Positions 34,051-43,084 of a stretch of DNA of 64,000 nt are shown here, piece after piece (positions within the stretch are counted from its first letter, which is position 1; each line of letters starts with the position of its first letter). The notes under the pieces are model-generated. The model saw only the letters and a list, made by a program, of their open reading frames with translations. It searched no databases and was not told where the DNA came from. A program made the position numbers and the translations under genes. The DNA lies in NCBI GenBank assembly GCA_032464575.1, contig JAWDKM010000006.1, positions 186,001 through 250,000 on the forward strand, given 5' to 3'. The DNA comes from Pontivivens sp032464575 (GTDB taxonomy: Bacteria > Pseudomonadota > Alphaproteobacteria > Rhodobacterales > Rhodobacteraceae).

Positions 34051-34420
34051 CGGGTCCGGGCATGTCGGAGTTGGGGACCCGGGATCGGGTTCGGGGTGGT
34101 GTCGGTACGAGCGATAGTACGGGCTCCCGTGCCGGAACTCTTTCGTCTCGGGGCCGAGGTCACCTGGGGTCTGAGCCGAGAGTATCACGTTTCGCGAGAT
34201 CGCCGGTGACCATGAGGGTGCTGCGAGATACCCTCTCGTCGGACTGTGATCCCGGACCGGGGCTCTCCCGTAGTTGAGCGCGACCGGCCGATCGACGCGC
34301 CAGAATGCCCGATCGCCCTGCGCCCGGACGGGTGACGGTGCCCCGGCAGGCCAATGCTATGCGCCCCCATCGGTGCTTTCCAAACCAGACGTAGCTCGCG
34401 GTTTGCCGGGATCGGATCCC
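34051..34420. other. Gene-free stretch with REP-like palindromes
   Basis: No gene is supported. GGACCCGGGATCGGGTTC and CGGGGTGGT near 34075-34100, and GTGATCCCGGACCGGGGCT near 34245, echo the REP-like units of 25.8-26.2 kb. xerC ends at the right edge. Confidence 0.45.
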
Positions 34421-35365
34421 TCACCCGCTCCTCCGCCGGGTGCGGGCGCGGGCGTTGTCGTAGATCTCCATCAATCGGGCCTTATCGATGCCGGCATAGA
34501 CCTGGGTGCTCTGCAGGGAGGCGTGGCCCAGCAATGTCTGGATCGTCCGCAGATCGCCGCCGGCCTCCAGCAGGTGCGTCGCGAAGGAATGGCGCAACGC
34601 GTGGGGTGTCGCGGTGGCGGGCAGGCCGAGCTGGGCACGGAGGCTCGCCATCAGGTTCTGCACCATCCTCGGCCCCAGCGGGCCGCCGCGGGCGCCGAGG
34701 AACAGCGCATCCGTCGGATCCGCAGCATGGGGGCAACGGCGGCGGTAGTCCTCCACCGCAGCGCGGGCGACGGGCAGGACCGGGACCAGCCGCTCCTTCC
34801 CGCCCTTGCCGGTGATGCGCAGCATCTCGGGCAAGGGGGCGTCGGACTGTTTCAGAGACAGCGCTTCGGAGATCCGCAGGCCGCAGGCGTAGAGCAGGGT
34901 CAGTACCGCGGTGTCGCGGGCGGCGATCCAGGGTTCGGGATGCTGGAGCTCCGCATGGTCAATGACGGCCTGCATCGCGTCGGCGCCGATGGGGCGGGGC
35001 AGGCCGGGTTTGACCTTGGGGCCGCGGGCGGCGAGGACGGCGCTCGCCTCGATGCCCTCGGCCTCGGCCAGCCAGCGGTGGAAGCTCCTGACCGCGGACA
35101 GCGCGCGGGCAGTCGAGCGGGCGGAGAGGCCGCCCGCCCGCAGCGACGCGAGCCACGAGCGCATCTCCGACGGGGTGACGGTGGCGAGGCCGCCGCGGCC
35201 GACCGGGCCGCCACGGTGGCCGTTCAGGAAGCCGAGATAGCCCGACACATCGCGCCGGTAGCTCGCCACCGTGTTGGCGGCCCGGCCCCGGACCGCCGTC
35301 ATCTGCTCCAGCCAGCGATGCATCAGGTCGAGCGCGCCGTCGCTGCCCTCGACCCGCGTGCTCAT
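34421..35365 (-). CDS. xerC: Tyrosine recombinase XerC
   Basis: XerC acts with XerD at dif to resolve chromosome dimers. The 314-residue product has an N-terminal SAM-like domain (about 10-105). The catalytic residues of tyrosine recombinases are Arg164 (CGLRISEAL), Lys187 (TGKGGKERLVP), His255/Arg258 (HALRHSFATHLL), His281 (LLGHASLQST) and Tyr290 (QVYAGID). Start 35365 overlaps the stop of DUF484 by ATGA, the same DUF484-xerC pairing known in gammaproteobacteria. The chain begins with fsa, so fsa, DUF484 and xerC are likely one operon. Confidence 0.95.
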   Translation of the reverse strand: MSTRVEGSDGALDLMHRWLEQMTAVRGRAANTVASYRRDVSGYLGFLNGHRGGPVGRGGLATVTPSEMRSWLASLRAGGLSARSTARALSAVRSFHRWLAEAEGIEASAVLAARGPKVKPGLPRPIGADAMQAVIDHAELQHPEPWIAARDTAVLTLLYACGLRISEALSLKQSDAPLPEMLRITGKGGKERLVPVLPVARAAVEDYRRRCPHAADPTDALFLGARGGPLGPRMVQNLMASLRAQLGLPATATPHALRHSFATHLLEAGGDLRTIQTLLGHASLQSTQVYAGIDKARLMEIYDNARARTRRRSG

Positions 35366-36042
35366 GCCAGCCAGCGCCGCACGGCCCGCTCGAAGCAGCC
35401 GGTGAAGAACTCCAGCAGGTCGGTGCCCTGGTCGGGCGCGAAGCGGTCGGCCTCGGTGGAGCCAAAGACCAGCATCGCCTGCCGCCGCCCCTCGCCGATG
35501 TCGAGATGCATGAGGGCTTCGGACCTGATGCGCAGCGTCTCCTCCTCGAAGACGGCGGCGGCGTGGGGGCCGGTGGGGCGCAGGGTGATGCGCCCGGTCT
35601 CCCGATCGGGGTGCTCGCCGATGTAGCGGGCGATGCCGTGGATGGGCAGTGCGACGATGCCGGGGGCTTGCGCCATGCGCCATTCATCCTCGGTCAGTTC
35701 GAGCGCGAGGCGCACGTTGTCCACGGCGAGGATGTCGGACACGTCGCGCGCCATCGTCTCGAGGAACCCGGCGAAGTCGGTTGGACCGAGGATGGCGAGC
35801 ACGGCGCGCTGCACCTGCTGCGTGCCCGAGAGGTTGTCATAGGCCGCGGCGATGACGTTGCGGTGCGTGGTCTCCAACGCGCCGAGGCGGCCTTCCAGCC
35901 GTTCCAGCAGGACGCCGCGCAGGTCGACGACACGCCCGTCGCTGTTGTCCTGCGTGGCGATCAGCGCGCGCATGACGTCGCCGTCGGCCAGCACGAGGGA
36001 CGGGTCGTCGAGGATCAGTTGCCGGATCGAGGCGCGGTCCAT
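35362..36042 (-). CDS. DUF484-family protein
   Basis: The 226-residue product is a DUF484 protein, a GAF-like fold of unknown function. It shows the N-terminal ILDDPSLVLADGDVMRAL and a coiled segment ERLEGRLGALETTHRNVI. The GAF-like C-terminal half has IVALPIHGIARYIGEHPD and EALMHLDIGEGRRQAMLVFGS. It starts 3 bases after the fsa stop and overlaps xerC by four bases. Confidence 0.9.
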   Translation of the reverse strand: MDRASIRQLILDDPSLVLADGDVMRALIATQDNSDGRVVDLRGVLLERLEGRLGALETTHRNVIAAAYDNLSGTQQVQRAVLAILGPTDFAGFLETMARDVSDILAVDNVRLALELTEDEWRMAQAPGIVALPIHGIARYIGEHPDRETGRITLRPTGPHAAAVFEEETLRIRSEALMHLDIGEGRRQAMLVFGSTEADRFAPDQGTDLLEFFTGCFERAVRRWLA

Positions 36043-36045
36043 GGA

Positions 36046-36699
36046 TCAGACGATCTTCTGGCCGGTCTTCGCCCAGTCGGCGAGGAAGGCTTCGAGCCCC
36101 TTGTCGGTGAGCGGGTGGTCGGCGAGCTTCTTCAGCACGCCCGGAGGTGCCGTGATGACGTCCGCGCCGATGCGCGCGCTTTCCGTAACGTGGTTCACCG
36201 TGCGGATGGAGGCGGCGAGGATCTCGGTATCGAAGCCGTAATTGTCGTAGATCGTGCGGATATCCGCGATCAGCTCCATCCCGTCGAGGTTGATGTCGTC
36301 AAGACGCCCGATGAAGGGGGAGATGAAGGTGGCACCCGCCTTGGCCGCGAGCAGCGCCTGGTTGGCGGAGAAGCAGAGGGTGACGTTGACCATCTTGCCC
36401 TCGTCGCTGAGCGTCTTGCAGGTCTTCAGCCCCGCCCAGGTCAGCGGGACCTTCACCGCGATGTTGGAGGCGATCTCTGCGAGCTTGCGGCCCTCGGTCA
36501 GCATCTCGTCGGCGTCGGTGGCCGTCACCTCGGCGGAGACGGGGCCGGGGATGAGGTCGCAGATCTCCTTCGTCACCTCCAGGATGTCGCGGCCCGATTT
36601 CAGGATCAGCGACGGATTGGTGGTCACGCCGTCGACGAAGCCGAGCTCGTGCAGCTCGCGGATCGCTTCGACATCGGCGGTATCGACGAAGAATTTCAT
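36046..36699 (-). CDS. fsa: Fructose-6-phosphate aldolase / small transaldolase
   Basis: The 217-residue product is the short transaldolase type (TalC/FSA). MKFFVDTADVEAIRELHELG starts the barrel, followed by DGVTTNPSLI. The Schiff-base Lys83 is in NIAVKVPLTWAG. Later motifs are VNVTLCFSANQALLAAKAGA and FISPFIGRLDD. Whether it acts as transaldolase in the pentose phosphate pathway or as an aldolase cannot be decided from sequence; many alphaproteobacteria use this type as their transaldolase. It leads the DUF484-xerC operon and diverges from the EEP-priA pair. Confidence 0.92.
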   Translation of the reverse strand: MKFFVDTADVEAIRELHELGFVDGVTTNPSLILKSGRDILEVTKEICDLIPGPVSAEVTATDADEMLTEGRKLAEIASNIAVKVPLTWAGLKTCKTLSDEGKMVNVTLCFSANQALLAAKAGATFISPFIGRLDDINLDGMELIADIRTIYDNYGFDTEILAASIRTVNHVTESARIGADVITAPPGVLKKLADHPLTDKGLEAFLADWAKTGQKIV

Positions 36700-37067
36700 G
36701 GGTGGTGGCCCTCGCAGAGTGGTTTTGCGCGGACCTTACAGGACTGTGCGAGGAACCGGAAGCGGGGGCGGGCTGTCGTTGGGCTTATGCGCCATCCGGC
36801 CCGGAACAAGCCGAAGGCGCCGGGCCAGCGCCGGCCCGTCCCGGCGGGCTGGCGCTTTGCCAACGCATCTCGCGGTTCGACGCCCGCAATGACGTTTCGG
36901 GGATAAAGCGCGTCGTCCTAATGTCGGGAGCGCCATCCCACGGGCCGGCGCTAACCCGGCTTGCGTGTGGTTTGATGCCACCGGTCGGGTGGCCTCCTGT
37001 CCGAGCCTGTCAGCAGAGCGCGGCCCGCGGCTTGTTTCAGACGAAGCAGTGCCGGAGGCTCGTGCGG
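36700..37067. other. Divergent spacer between fsa and EEP gene
   Basis: No gene is supported in 368 bases. It is rich in G/C palindromes (GCCGGGCCAGCGCCGGCCCG near 36820). Promoters for both directions are expected but not recognised. Confidence 0.4.
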
Positions 37068-37832
37068 ATGCGGATCGTCTTTTGGAACTGCGCGATGGCC
37101 CTGCACCGCAAGTGGCCGGCGTTGACCGCGCTCAGCCCCGACATCGCGGTGATCGGCGAGTGCGCGACGCCGGAGATCCTGACCCGTCGCGGCGTGGCCG
37201 GGCTGGAGGGCCGCTGCCAGTGGATGGGCCGCAATCCGAACAAGGGGCTCGGCGTCTTCGCCTTCAACGGCTACCGGTTGCGGCGACACGTGCCCTTCCG
37301 CCCGACGTTGCAACATGTGCTGCCGGTCGAGGTCGGGGGGCCGGAGCACTGCAACCTCCTCGCCGTCTGGGCGATGAACGCGAGCGGCGGGGTGACGCGC
37401 AAGCACCAGCTCGGGCCACTGCGCCGGGGGCTCGCGGCCTATCGCGACTTCCTCGCGAACGGCTCCGCCGTGGTCGGCGGTGATCTCAACAGCAACGCGA
37501 TCTGGGACAAGCCCGGCTGGCGGATCAACCACATGGCGCTGGTGGAGAAGCTTGCGGGGCTCGGTCTCACCAGTGCCTATCATCTTGAGACCGGGGAGGC
37601 GCACGGGGCGGAGCGCGTCCCGACCTGCTATTGGCGCGACCGGCGCAAGGACGGGCCGGCCTATCACCTCGACTACGCCTTCGTGCCACCCGCTAGACTG
37701 CGCGGCCTCGCGCTGGGCACGTTCGAGGACTGGGTCGGCAGTGGGCTCAGCGATCATGTGCCGCTCGTCGTCGACCTCGCGCCCGCGGCGGCTTGCGCGC
37801 CGGTATCCGCTCGTGACACTACGCGGCGATGA
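37068..37832 (+). CDS. Endonuclease/exonuclease/phosphatase (EEP) family protein
   Basis: The 254-residue product fits the EEP metal-dependent phosphohydrolase fold. MRIVFWNCAMAL at the N-terminus carries the Asn metal region, and IAVIGECATPEIL carries the Glu. VVGGDLNSNAIWD and the C-terminal YHLDYAFVP with SDHVPLVVDL (His/Asp pair) complete it. GGAGG lies about 10 bases before the start; the longer upstream frame lacks similarity. Substrate, DNA or small phosphoester, is unknown. The stop overlaps the priA start by four bases, so it is co-translated with the replication restart helicase; a DNA-repair role is only suggestive. Confidence 0.85.
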   Translation: MRIVFWNCAMALHRKWPALTALSPDIAVIGECATPEILTRRGVAGLEGRCQWMGRNPNKGLGVFAFNGYRLRRHVPFRPTLQHVLPVEVGGPEHCNLLAVWAMNASGGVTRKHQLGPLRRGLAAYRDFLANGSAVVGGDLNSNAIWDKPGWRINHMALVEKLAGLGLTSAYHLETGEAHGAERVPTCYWRDRRKDGPAYHLDYAFVPPARLRGLALGTFEDWVGSGLSDHVPLVVDLAPAAACAPVSARDTTRR

Positions 37833-40021
37833 CCGACGCTTTCCTGCCCGAGGGCGCCCTTGCCGCGGTGCTGACGACGCAGCCGCTCGACCGGACGCTC
37901 GACTACCGGGTGCCGGAGGGGGGCGTGCGGACTGGCGCCTTCGTCGCGGTGCCGCTGGGACCGCGCAAGGTGCTGGGCGTGGTGTGGGGGCCGGGGCAGG
38001 GCGATTATGACCGGTCGAAGATCCGGGCGATCTCCGAGGTGCTCGACGTGCCCGCGATGGCGCCGGGGATGCGGGACTTCGTGGAGCGGGTGGCGGATTA
38101 CACGATGACGCCGCTGCCCGCGGTGCTGCGGCTCGCCACCCGCGCGCCGGGCCTCGGCGAGCCGCCGGGCAAGCGCCACGTGCTGTGCCTGACCGACGCG
38201 CGGCCCGACCGGATGACCGACGCGCGGACCCGCGTGATCGCCTTCCTTGAGGAGCACGAGGGGATGGGCTTCGCGCCCGGTGAGCTGGCGGCACTGGTCG
38301 GCGTCACCTCTTCGGTGCTCAAGGGGCTGGAGGGGCAGGGCGTGCTGGTGCGCGAGGCCGCCCCGCGCGATGCCTCGTTCCTGCCGCTCGATCCGTCGCG
38401 GCCGGGCAAGGACCTGTCGGGCGACCAGCGGCGCGCGGCGGCGCAGTTGCGCGAGGCGGTGCGCGGAAGCGCCTATGGCACGACGCTGCTGAAGGGCGTG
38501 ACCGGCTCGGGCAAGACCGAGGTGTATCTGGAGGCGGTGGCCGAATGCCTCGCCCAGGGGCGGCAGGCGCTGGTGCTGCTGCCCGAGATCGCCCTCACGG
38601 GGGAGTTTATCGCGCGGGTCGAGGCGCGCTTCGGCACCACGCCGGCCGAATGGCATTCCGGCGTGACCCAAGCCGGGCGGCGGCGGGTCTGGCTCGGCGT
38701 GGCGGAGGGACGGGCGCAGCTCGTCGTGGGCGCGCGCTCGGCCCTGTTCCTGCCCTTCACCGACCTCGGCCTCGTGATCGTGGATGAGGAGCACGACCCC
38801 TCCTACAAGCAGGAGGACGGGGTGCTCTACAACGCGCGCGACATGGCGGTGCTGCGGGCGTCCCTGTCGGGCGCGCAGGTGGTGCTGGCCTCGGCGACCC
38901 CGTCGCTGGAGAGCTGGGCGAACGCGGATGCGGGCAAGTACGCGCGGATCGACCTGACGGAGCGGTTCGGGGCGGCGGTGCTGCCCGAGATGCGCGCGCT
39001 CGACCTGCGCATCGATCCGCTGGAGCGGGAGTCCTGGATCTCCGAACCCCTGGCGAGCGCAGTGCGGCAGCGGGTGGAGGCAGGGGAGCAGAGCCTGCTC
39101 TTTCTCAACCGCCGGGGATATGCGCCGCTGACGATGTGCCGGGCCTGCGGGCACCAGATCGGCTGCGACCAGTGCGACGCGAGGATGGTGGAGCACCGCT
39201 TCCTCGGACGGCTGATGTGCCACCAATGCGGGGCGCAGAAGCCGATCCCGTCGGAGTGTCCGAACTGCGGCAACCCGGACCACCTCGCGGCGCTGGGGCC
39301 TGGGGTGGAGCGGCTGGCGGAGGAGGTGGCGCGCCGCTTCCCCAAGGCGCGGACGGCGGTGCTGAGCTCGGACATGACCATGAGCGCCCGCGCGCTGAAG
39401 GCCAGGATCGAGGAGATCGCGGGCGGGGCGGCGGACATCGTGATCGGGACGCAGATGGTGGCGAAGGGGCACAACTTTCCGCTGCTCACGCTGGTGGGCG
39501 TCATCGACGCGGATCTGGGGCTGCAGGGCGGCGAGCTGCGCGCCGCCGAGCGGACTTTTCAGCTCATCCGCCAGGTGGCGGGCCGAGCGGGCCGGGCGGA
39601 GAAACCGGGCCTCGCCCTCATCCAGACCCACCAGCCGGAGCATCCGGTGATCCGCGCCATCCTCGGCGGGGACGAGGAGGCGTTCTGGCGCGCGGAGGCC
39701 GCGCAGCGGCAGGCGGCGGGCGCGCCGCCCTACGGCCGGATGGCCGGGATCATCGTCAGCGGGCCGGAGGATCGGGACACCTTCGAGCTCGCCCGCGCAC
39801 TCGCCGCCCGCGCCGGAATGCTGACGCAGGCGGGTGCCCAGCTCTTCGGCCCGGCGCCTGCGCCCATCGCTCGCATCCGGGGCCGCACGCGGGTGCGTCT
39901 GCTCGTGAAGGCGGCGAAAGGACTGGCGCTGCAACCGGTGCTCGCCCGCTGGGTCGAGGGGGTGGTGCCGCGGGCGAACTACCGCATCCAGATCGACATC
40001 GATCCGCAGAGCTTCTTCTGA
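37829..40021 (+). CDS. priA: Primosomal protein N' (replication restart helicase PriA)
   Basis: PriA reloads the replisome at repaired forks. The 730-residue superfamily 2 helicase has an N-terminal DNA-binding domain (LDRTLDYRVPEGGVRTGAFV), Walker A in LLKGVTGSGKTEVYLEA, and the DEEH box in VIVDEEHDPSYKQEDGV. LASATPSLES follows. The zinc-binding cysteines are spread over CRACGHQIGCDQCDARM and CHQCGAQKPIPSECPNC. A C-terminal QVAGRAGRAEKPG is also present. It overlaps the EEP gene (ATGA) and converges with comM across a structured spacer. Confidence 0.97.
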   Translation: MTDAFLPEGALAAVLTTQPLDRTLDYRVPEGGVRTGAFVAVPLGPRKVLGVVWGPGQGDYDRSKIRAISEVLDVPAMAPGMRDFVERVADYTMTPLPAVLRLATRAPGLGEPPGKRHVLCLTDARPDRMTDARTRVIAFLEEHEGMGFAPGELAALVGVTSSVLKGLEGQGVLVREAAPRDASFLPLDPSRPGKDLSGDQRRAAAQLREAVRGSAYGTTLLKGVTGSGKTEVYLEAVAECLAQGRQALVLLPEIALTGEFIARVEARFGTTPAEWHSGVTQAGRRRVWLGVAEGRAQLVVGARSALFLPFTDLGLVIVDEEHDPSYKQEDGVLYNARDMAVLRASLSGAQVVLASATPSLESWANADAGKYARIDLTERFGAAVLPEMRALDLRIDPLERESWISEPLASAVRQRVEAGEQSLLFLNRRGYAPLTMCRACGHQIGCDQCDARMVEHRFLGRLMCHQCGAQKPIPSECPNCGNPDHLAALGPGVERLAEEVARRFPKARTAVLSSDMTMSARALKARIEEIAGGAADIVIGTQMVAKGHNFPLLTLVGVIDADLGLQGGELRAAERTFQLIRQVAGRAGRAEKPGLALIQTHQPEHPVIRAILGGDEEAFWRAEAAQRQAAGAPPYGRMAGIIVSGPEDRDTFELARALAARAGMLTQAGAQLFGPAPAPIARIRGRTRVRLLVKAAKGLALQPVLARWVEGVVPRANYRIQIDIDPQSFF

Positions 40022-40063
40022 AAGGCGCGGTTTCGCGCTGTCTCCTTCGCCTTTGGCGAAGCC

Positions 40064-40143
40064 TTCGGCGAGGATATTTGGAGCAAGCTGGAAGGAGGGG
40101 CGCGGCGCTGCCCTTCCAGCTTGAGGTAAATATCCCCGCCGGA
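40064..40143. repeat. Inverted pair of the CCTCCGGCGGGGATATTT element
   Basis: Between the convergent priA and comM stops, one element copy (GCCTTCGGCGAGGATATTTG) meets a second in reverse orientation (reverse complement GCCTCCGGCGGGGATATTTA). The inner arms CAAGCTGGAAGG (40084-40095) and CCTTCCAGCTTG (40112-40123) pair perfectly, as do GGATATTT and AAATATCC outside them. The result is a hairpin of about 80 bases with A/T runs near both feet, suited to terminate both genes. Confidence 0.7.
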
Positions 40144-40157
40144 GGCTCCCGAACCTC

Positions 40158-41660
40158 TCAGATGTTGAGGCGGTAGGCGATGGCTTCCGCGATATGGGGC
40201 CGGGCGACCGTGGCCTCGCCCGCGAGGTCGGCGATGGTGCGGGCGACCCGCAGGATGCGATGGTAGCCGCGGGCGGTCAGACGGTGGCGTTCGGCGATCT
40301 GGGAAAGGAGGGTGCGACCTTCGGTGTCGGGTGTGGCCACGCGGTCGAGCAGGTCCCCCTCGGCATCGGCGTTGGTCGTAACGTCGGGCAGGTCGGCATA
40401 GCGCTCGGCCTGCTGCTGCCGGGCGGCGGCGACCCGCCGGGCGACCGGCGCGGAGGGTTCGCCGGGGCTGGCGCTGGCGAGGTCGCCGACGGAGACGGGG
40501 GCGACGTCGATGCGGATGTCGAAGCGGTCCATGAGGGGGCCGGAGACGCGGCCGAGATAGTCCTGTCCGCAGACCGGCGCCTTCGCGCAGGCGCGTGCGG
40601 GGTCGGGCAGGTAGCCGCAGCGGCAGGGGTTCGCGGCCGCCACCAGCATGAAGCGGCAGGGATAACGGACGTGGGCGTTGGCGCGGGCGACCACCACGTC
40701 TCCGGTCTCGACCGGCTGGCGCAGGGTCTCCAGCACCTGGCGCGGGAATTCGGGGAACTCGTCCATGAAGAGGACGCCGTTATGGGCGAGGCTGATCTCC
40801 CCCGGCCCGGCCCGCCGCCCGCCGCCGACGATCGCGGCCATGGAGGCGGTGTGGTGCGGTGTGCGGAAGGGGCGGTTGCGGGAGATGCCGCCTTCCTCGA
40901 TCAGGCCGGCGAGGGAGTGGATCATCGAGGTTTCCAGTGCCTCGGGAGCGGAGAGTTCGGGGAGGATGCCGGGCAGGCGGGCGGCGAGCATGGATTTGCC
41001 GGAGCCCGGCTCGCCCACCATGATCATGTGGTGGCGGCCCGCGGCGGCGATCTCCAGCGCGCGCTTGGCGCGCTCCTGTCCCTTCACATCGGCGAGGTCG
41101 GGGATCAAGGCGGGGTCCGTCACGGTTCCGGCCTTGGCGGGCGGCAGGATCATGCGGCCGTTGAAGTGGTTGACGATGGCCAGGAGCGAGGGTGTGGCCA
41201 GCACCTCGACCGCCCCGACCCAGGCGGCCTCAGCCCCGCAGGCCTCGGGGCAGATCAGCCCGCAATCGGCCTCGGCGGCGGCCATGGCGGCGGGCAGGGC
41301 GCCGATTACCGGGACGGTGGAGCCGTCGAGCGACAGCTCGCCGAGGGCGATATGCTTCTCCGCCTCCTCCTGCGGGACGACGTCCATGGCGGCAAGGAGG
41401 CTGAGTGCGATCGGCAGGTCGAAATGCGAGCCCTCCTTCGGCAGGTCGGCGGGCGAGAGGTTCACCGTGATGCGCTTCGCCGGCAGGGCGAGGCCCATGG
41501 CGGTCATGGCGGCGCGCACCCGCTCCTTCGCCTCGCTCACCGCCTTGTCGGGCAGGCCCACGAGGTGGAAGGCGGGCAGGCCGGGGGAGAGGGCGCACTG
41601 GATCTCGACCTTGCGCGCCTCGACGCCCTGGAAAGCGACCGTGTAGGCGCGCGCGACCAT
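40158..41660 (-). CDS. comM: ComM/YifB-family Mg-chelatase-like AAA+ ATPase
   Basis: ComM is a hexameric helicase that promotes branch migration during natural transformation. The 500-residue product has an N-terminal Lon-like domain (VEIQCALSPGLPAFHLVGLPD; SHFDLPIALSLL). The AAA+ core has Walker A GEPGSGKS and Walker B GVLFMDEFPEF. A zinc-finger-like insertion ANPCRCGYLPDPARAC comes next, then LMDRFDI and a C-terminal helical part LTARGYHRILRVARTIADL. The start at 41660 follows GAGGAG. Whether this strain is competent is unknown. Confidence 0.95.
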   Translation of the reverse strand: MVARAYTVAFQGVEARKVEIQCALSPGLPAFHLVGLPDKAVSEAKERVRAAMTAMGLALPAKRITVNLSPADLPKEGSHFDLPIALSLLAAMDVVPQEEAEKHIALGELSLDGSTVPVIGALPAAMAAAEADCGLICPEACGAEAAWVGAVEVLATPSLLAIVNHFNGRMILPPAKAGTVTDPALIPDLADVKGQERAKRALEIAAAGRHHMIMVGEPGSGKSMLAARLPGILPELSAPEALETSMIHSLAGLIEEGGISRNRPFRTPHHTASMAAIVGGGRRAGPGEISLAHNGVLFMDEFPEFPRQVLETLRQPVETGDVVVARANAHVRYPCRFMLVAAANPCRCGYLPDPARACAKAPVCGQDYLGRVSGPLMDRFDIRIDVAPVSVGDLASASPGEPSAPVARRVAAARQQQAERYADLPDVTTNADAEGDLLDRVATPDTEGRTLLSQIAERHRLTARGYHRILRVARTIADLAGEATVARPHIAEAIAYRLNI

Positions 41661-41724
41661 TCCCGACTCCTCGTATCCTGCGGGGACCGTCGCCGCGGCA
41701 GGGTTAAGGCGGGGTTAACGGGCC

Positions 41725-41760
41725 TCCGGCGGGCGTATTTGAAGAGAGTGATGGGCGGCT
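41725..41760. repeat. Copy of the CCTCCGGCGGG-TATTT element
   Basis: GGCCTCCGGCGGGCGTATTT followed by GAAGAGAGTGATGGGCGG lies in the 215-base gap between comM and creatinase. It matches the copies at 20836, 40064 and 43275. Confidence 0.6.
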
Positions 41761-41875
41761 TGACCGGAGCGCAGAAGCGGGCCTAGCGTCGGGGCAGGCC
41801 GGGCGGTGATGGCGTCACCACGCATCCTCCGGTTCTGGGTCCTGTACGCCGGGACGCGGGTGGTGGAGGACGCAG

Positions 41876-43084
41876 ATGGACCGGCCCGATTTCTTTGTCA
41901 GAGCGAATGGGGAGAAGGCCCCGCTGCCGTTCAGCGCGGCGGAGTACGAGCGGCGGCTGGCGGCGCTGCGGCGGATCATGGAAGCGCTCGACGTGCCGGT
42001 GGTGGTGCTGACGTCCATGCACAACGTCGCCTACCATTCCGGCTTTCTCTACTGCGCGTTCGGGCGGCCGTACGCCTGCGTGGTGACGGCGGAGGCGTGC
42101 ACCACGGTCTCGGCCAACATCGATGGCGGACAGCCGGGGCGGCGCTCGGTCGGGGGCAACGTCATCTACACCGACTGGCGGCGGGACAATTTCTGGCGTG
42201 CGGTGCGGGAGCTGGTCGGTCCGGCGGGGCGGATCGGGATCGAGGCGGATCATCTGACGCTGTCGGCGCGGGATGCGTTGGTCGAGGTGCTGGGCGCGCG
42301 CGAGCTGGTGGACATCGCGCCTGATGCCATGCGGGCCCGGATGGTGAAGTCGGAGGAGGAGATCGCCCTGATCCGCGAGGGTGCGCGCATCGCCGATCTG
42401 GGCGGGGAGGCGGTGCGTGATGCGATCCGGCCCGGCGCGCGGGAGATCGACGTCGCCATGGCCGGGCGCGACGCGATGGAGCGGGAGATCGCGCGGAGCT
42501 TTCCGGAGAGCGAGCTGCGCGACACGTGGGTCTGGTTCCAGTCGGGGCTGAATACGGACGGCGCGCACAATCCGGTGACGGCGCGGGCGCTGCGGGCGGG
42601 GGACCTGCTGAGCCTCAACACCTTTCCGATGATCTCGGGCTATTACACGGCGCTGGAGCGGACGTTGTTCCTGGGCGAGCCGGATGCGGAGACCCTGCGC
42701 ATCTGGCGGGCGAATGTCGCGGCGCATGAGCTGGGTCTGTCGCTGATCCGGCCGGGGGCGACCTGTTCGGGCATCTGCGCGGAGCTGAACCGGTTCCTGG
42801 AAGGGGAGGGGCTGCTGCAATACCGCTCCTTCGGCTATGGGCATTCCTTCGGCGTGCTGAGCCACTATTACGGGCGCGAGGCGGGGCTGGAGCTGCGCGA
42901 GGATATCGACACGGTGCTGGAGCCCGGCATGGTCGTCTCGATGGAGCCGATGCTCTGGGTCCCGGAGGGGGAGCCCGGGGCGGGCGGCTACCGGGAGCAC
43001 GACATTCTGGTGGTGGGCGAGAGCGGGGCGGAGAACATCACCGGCTTTCCCTACGGGCCGGAGGCGAATGTGATCGGGGCGTGA
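41876..43084 (+). CDS. Creatinase (creatine amidinohydrolase), M24 family
   Basis: Creatinase hydrolyses creatine to sarcosine and urea. The 402-residue product matches the known Pseudomonas creatinase closely in length and motifs. FLYCAFGRPYA, SANIDGGQP and YTDWRRDNF are in the N-terminal domain. SGLNTDGAHNPVT carries the catalytic His231, and YGHSFGVLSHYYGREAGLEL, EPGMVVSMEPM and YREHDILVV form the pita-bread fold. The M24 metal ligands of true aminopeptidases are not needed in this family. No sarcosine oxidase or transporter gene is adjacent. Confidence 0.93.
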   Translation: MDRPDFFVRANGEKAPLPFSAAEYERRLAALRRIMEALDVPVVVLTSMHNVAYHSGFLYCAFGRPYACVVTAEACTTVSANIDGGQPGRRSVGGNVIYTDWRRDNFWRAVRELVGPAGRIGIEADHLTLSARDALVEVLGARELVDIAPDAMRARMVKSEEEIALIREGARIADLGGEAVRDAIRPGAREIDVAMAGRDAMEREIARSFPESELRDTWVWFQSGLNTDGAHNPVTARALRAGDLLSLNTFPMISGYYTALERTLFLGEPDAETLRIWRANVAAHELGLSLIRPGATCSGICAELNRFLEGEGLLQYRSFGYGHSFGVLSHYYGREAGLELREDIDTVLEPGMVVSMEPMLWVPEGEPGAGGYREHDILVVGESGAENITGFPYGPEANVIGA

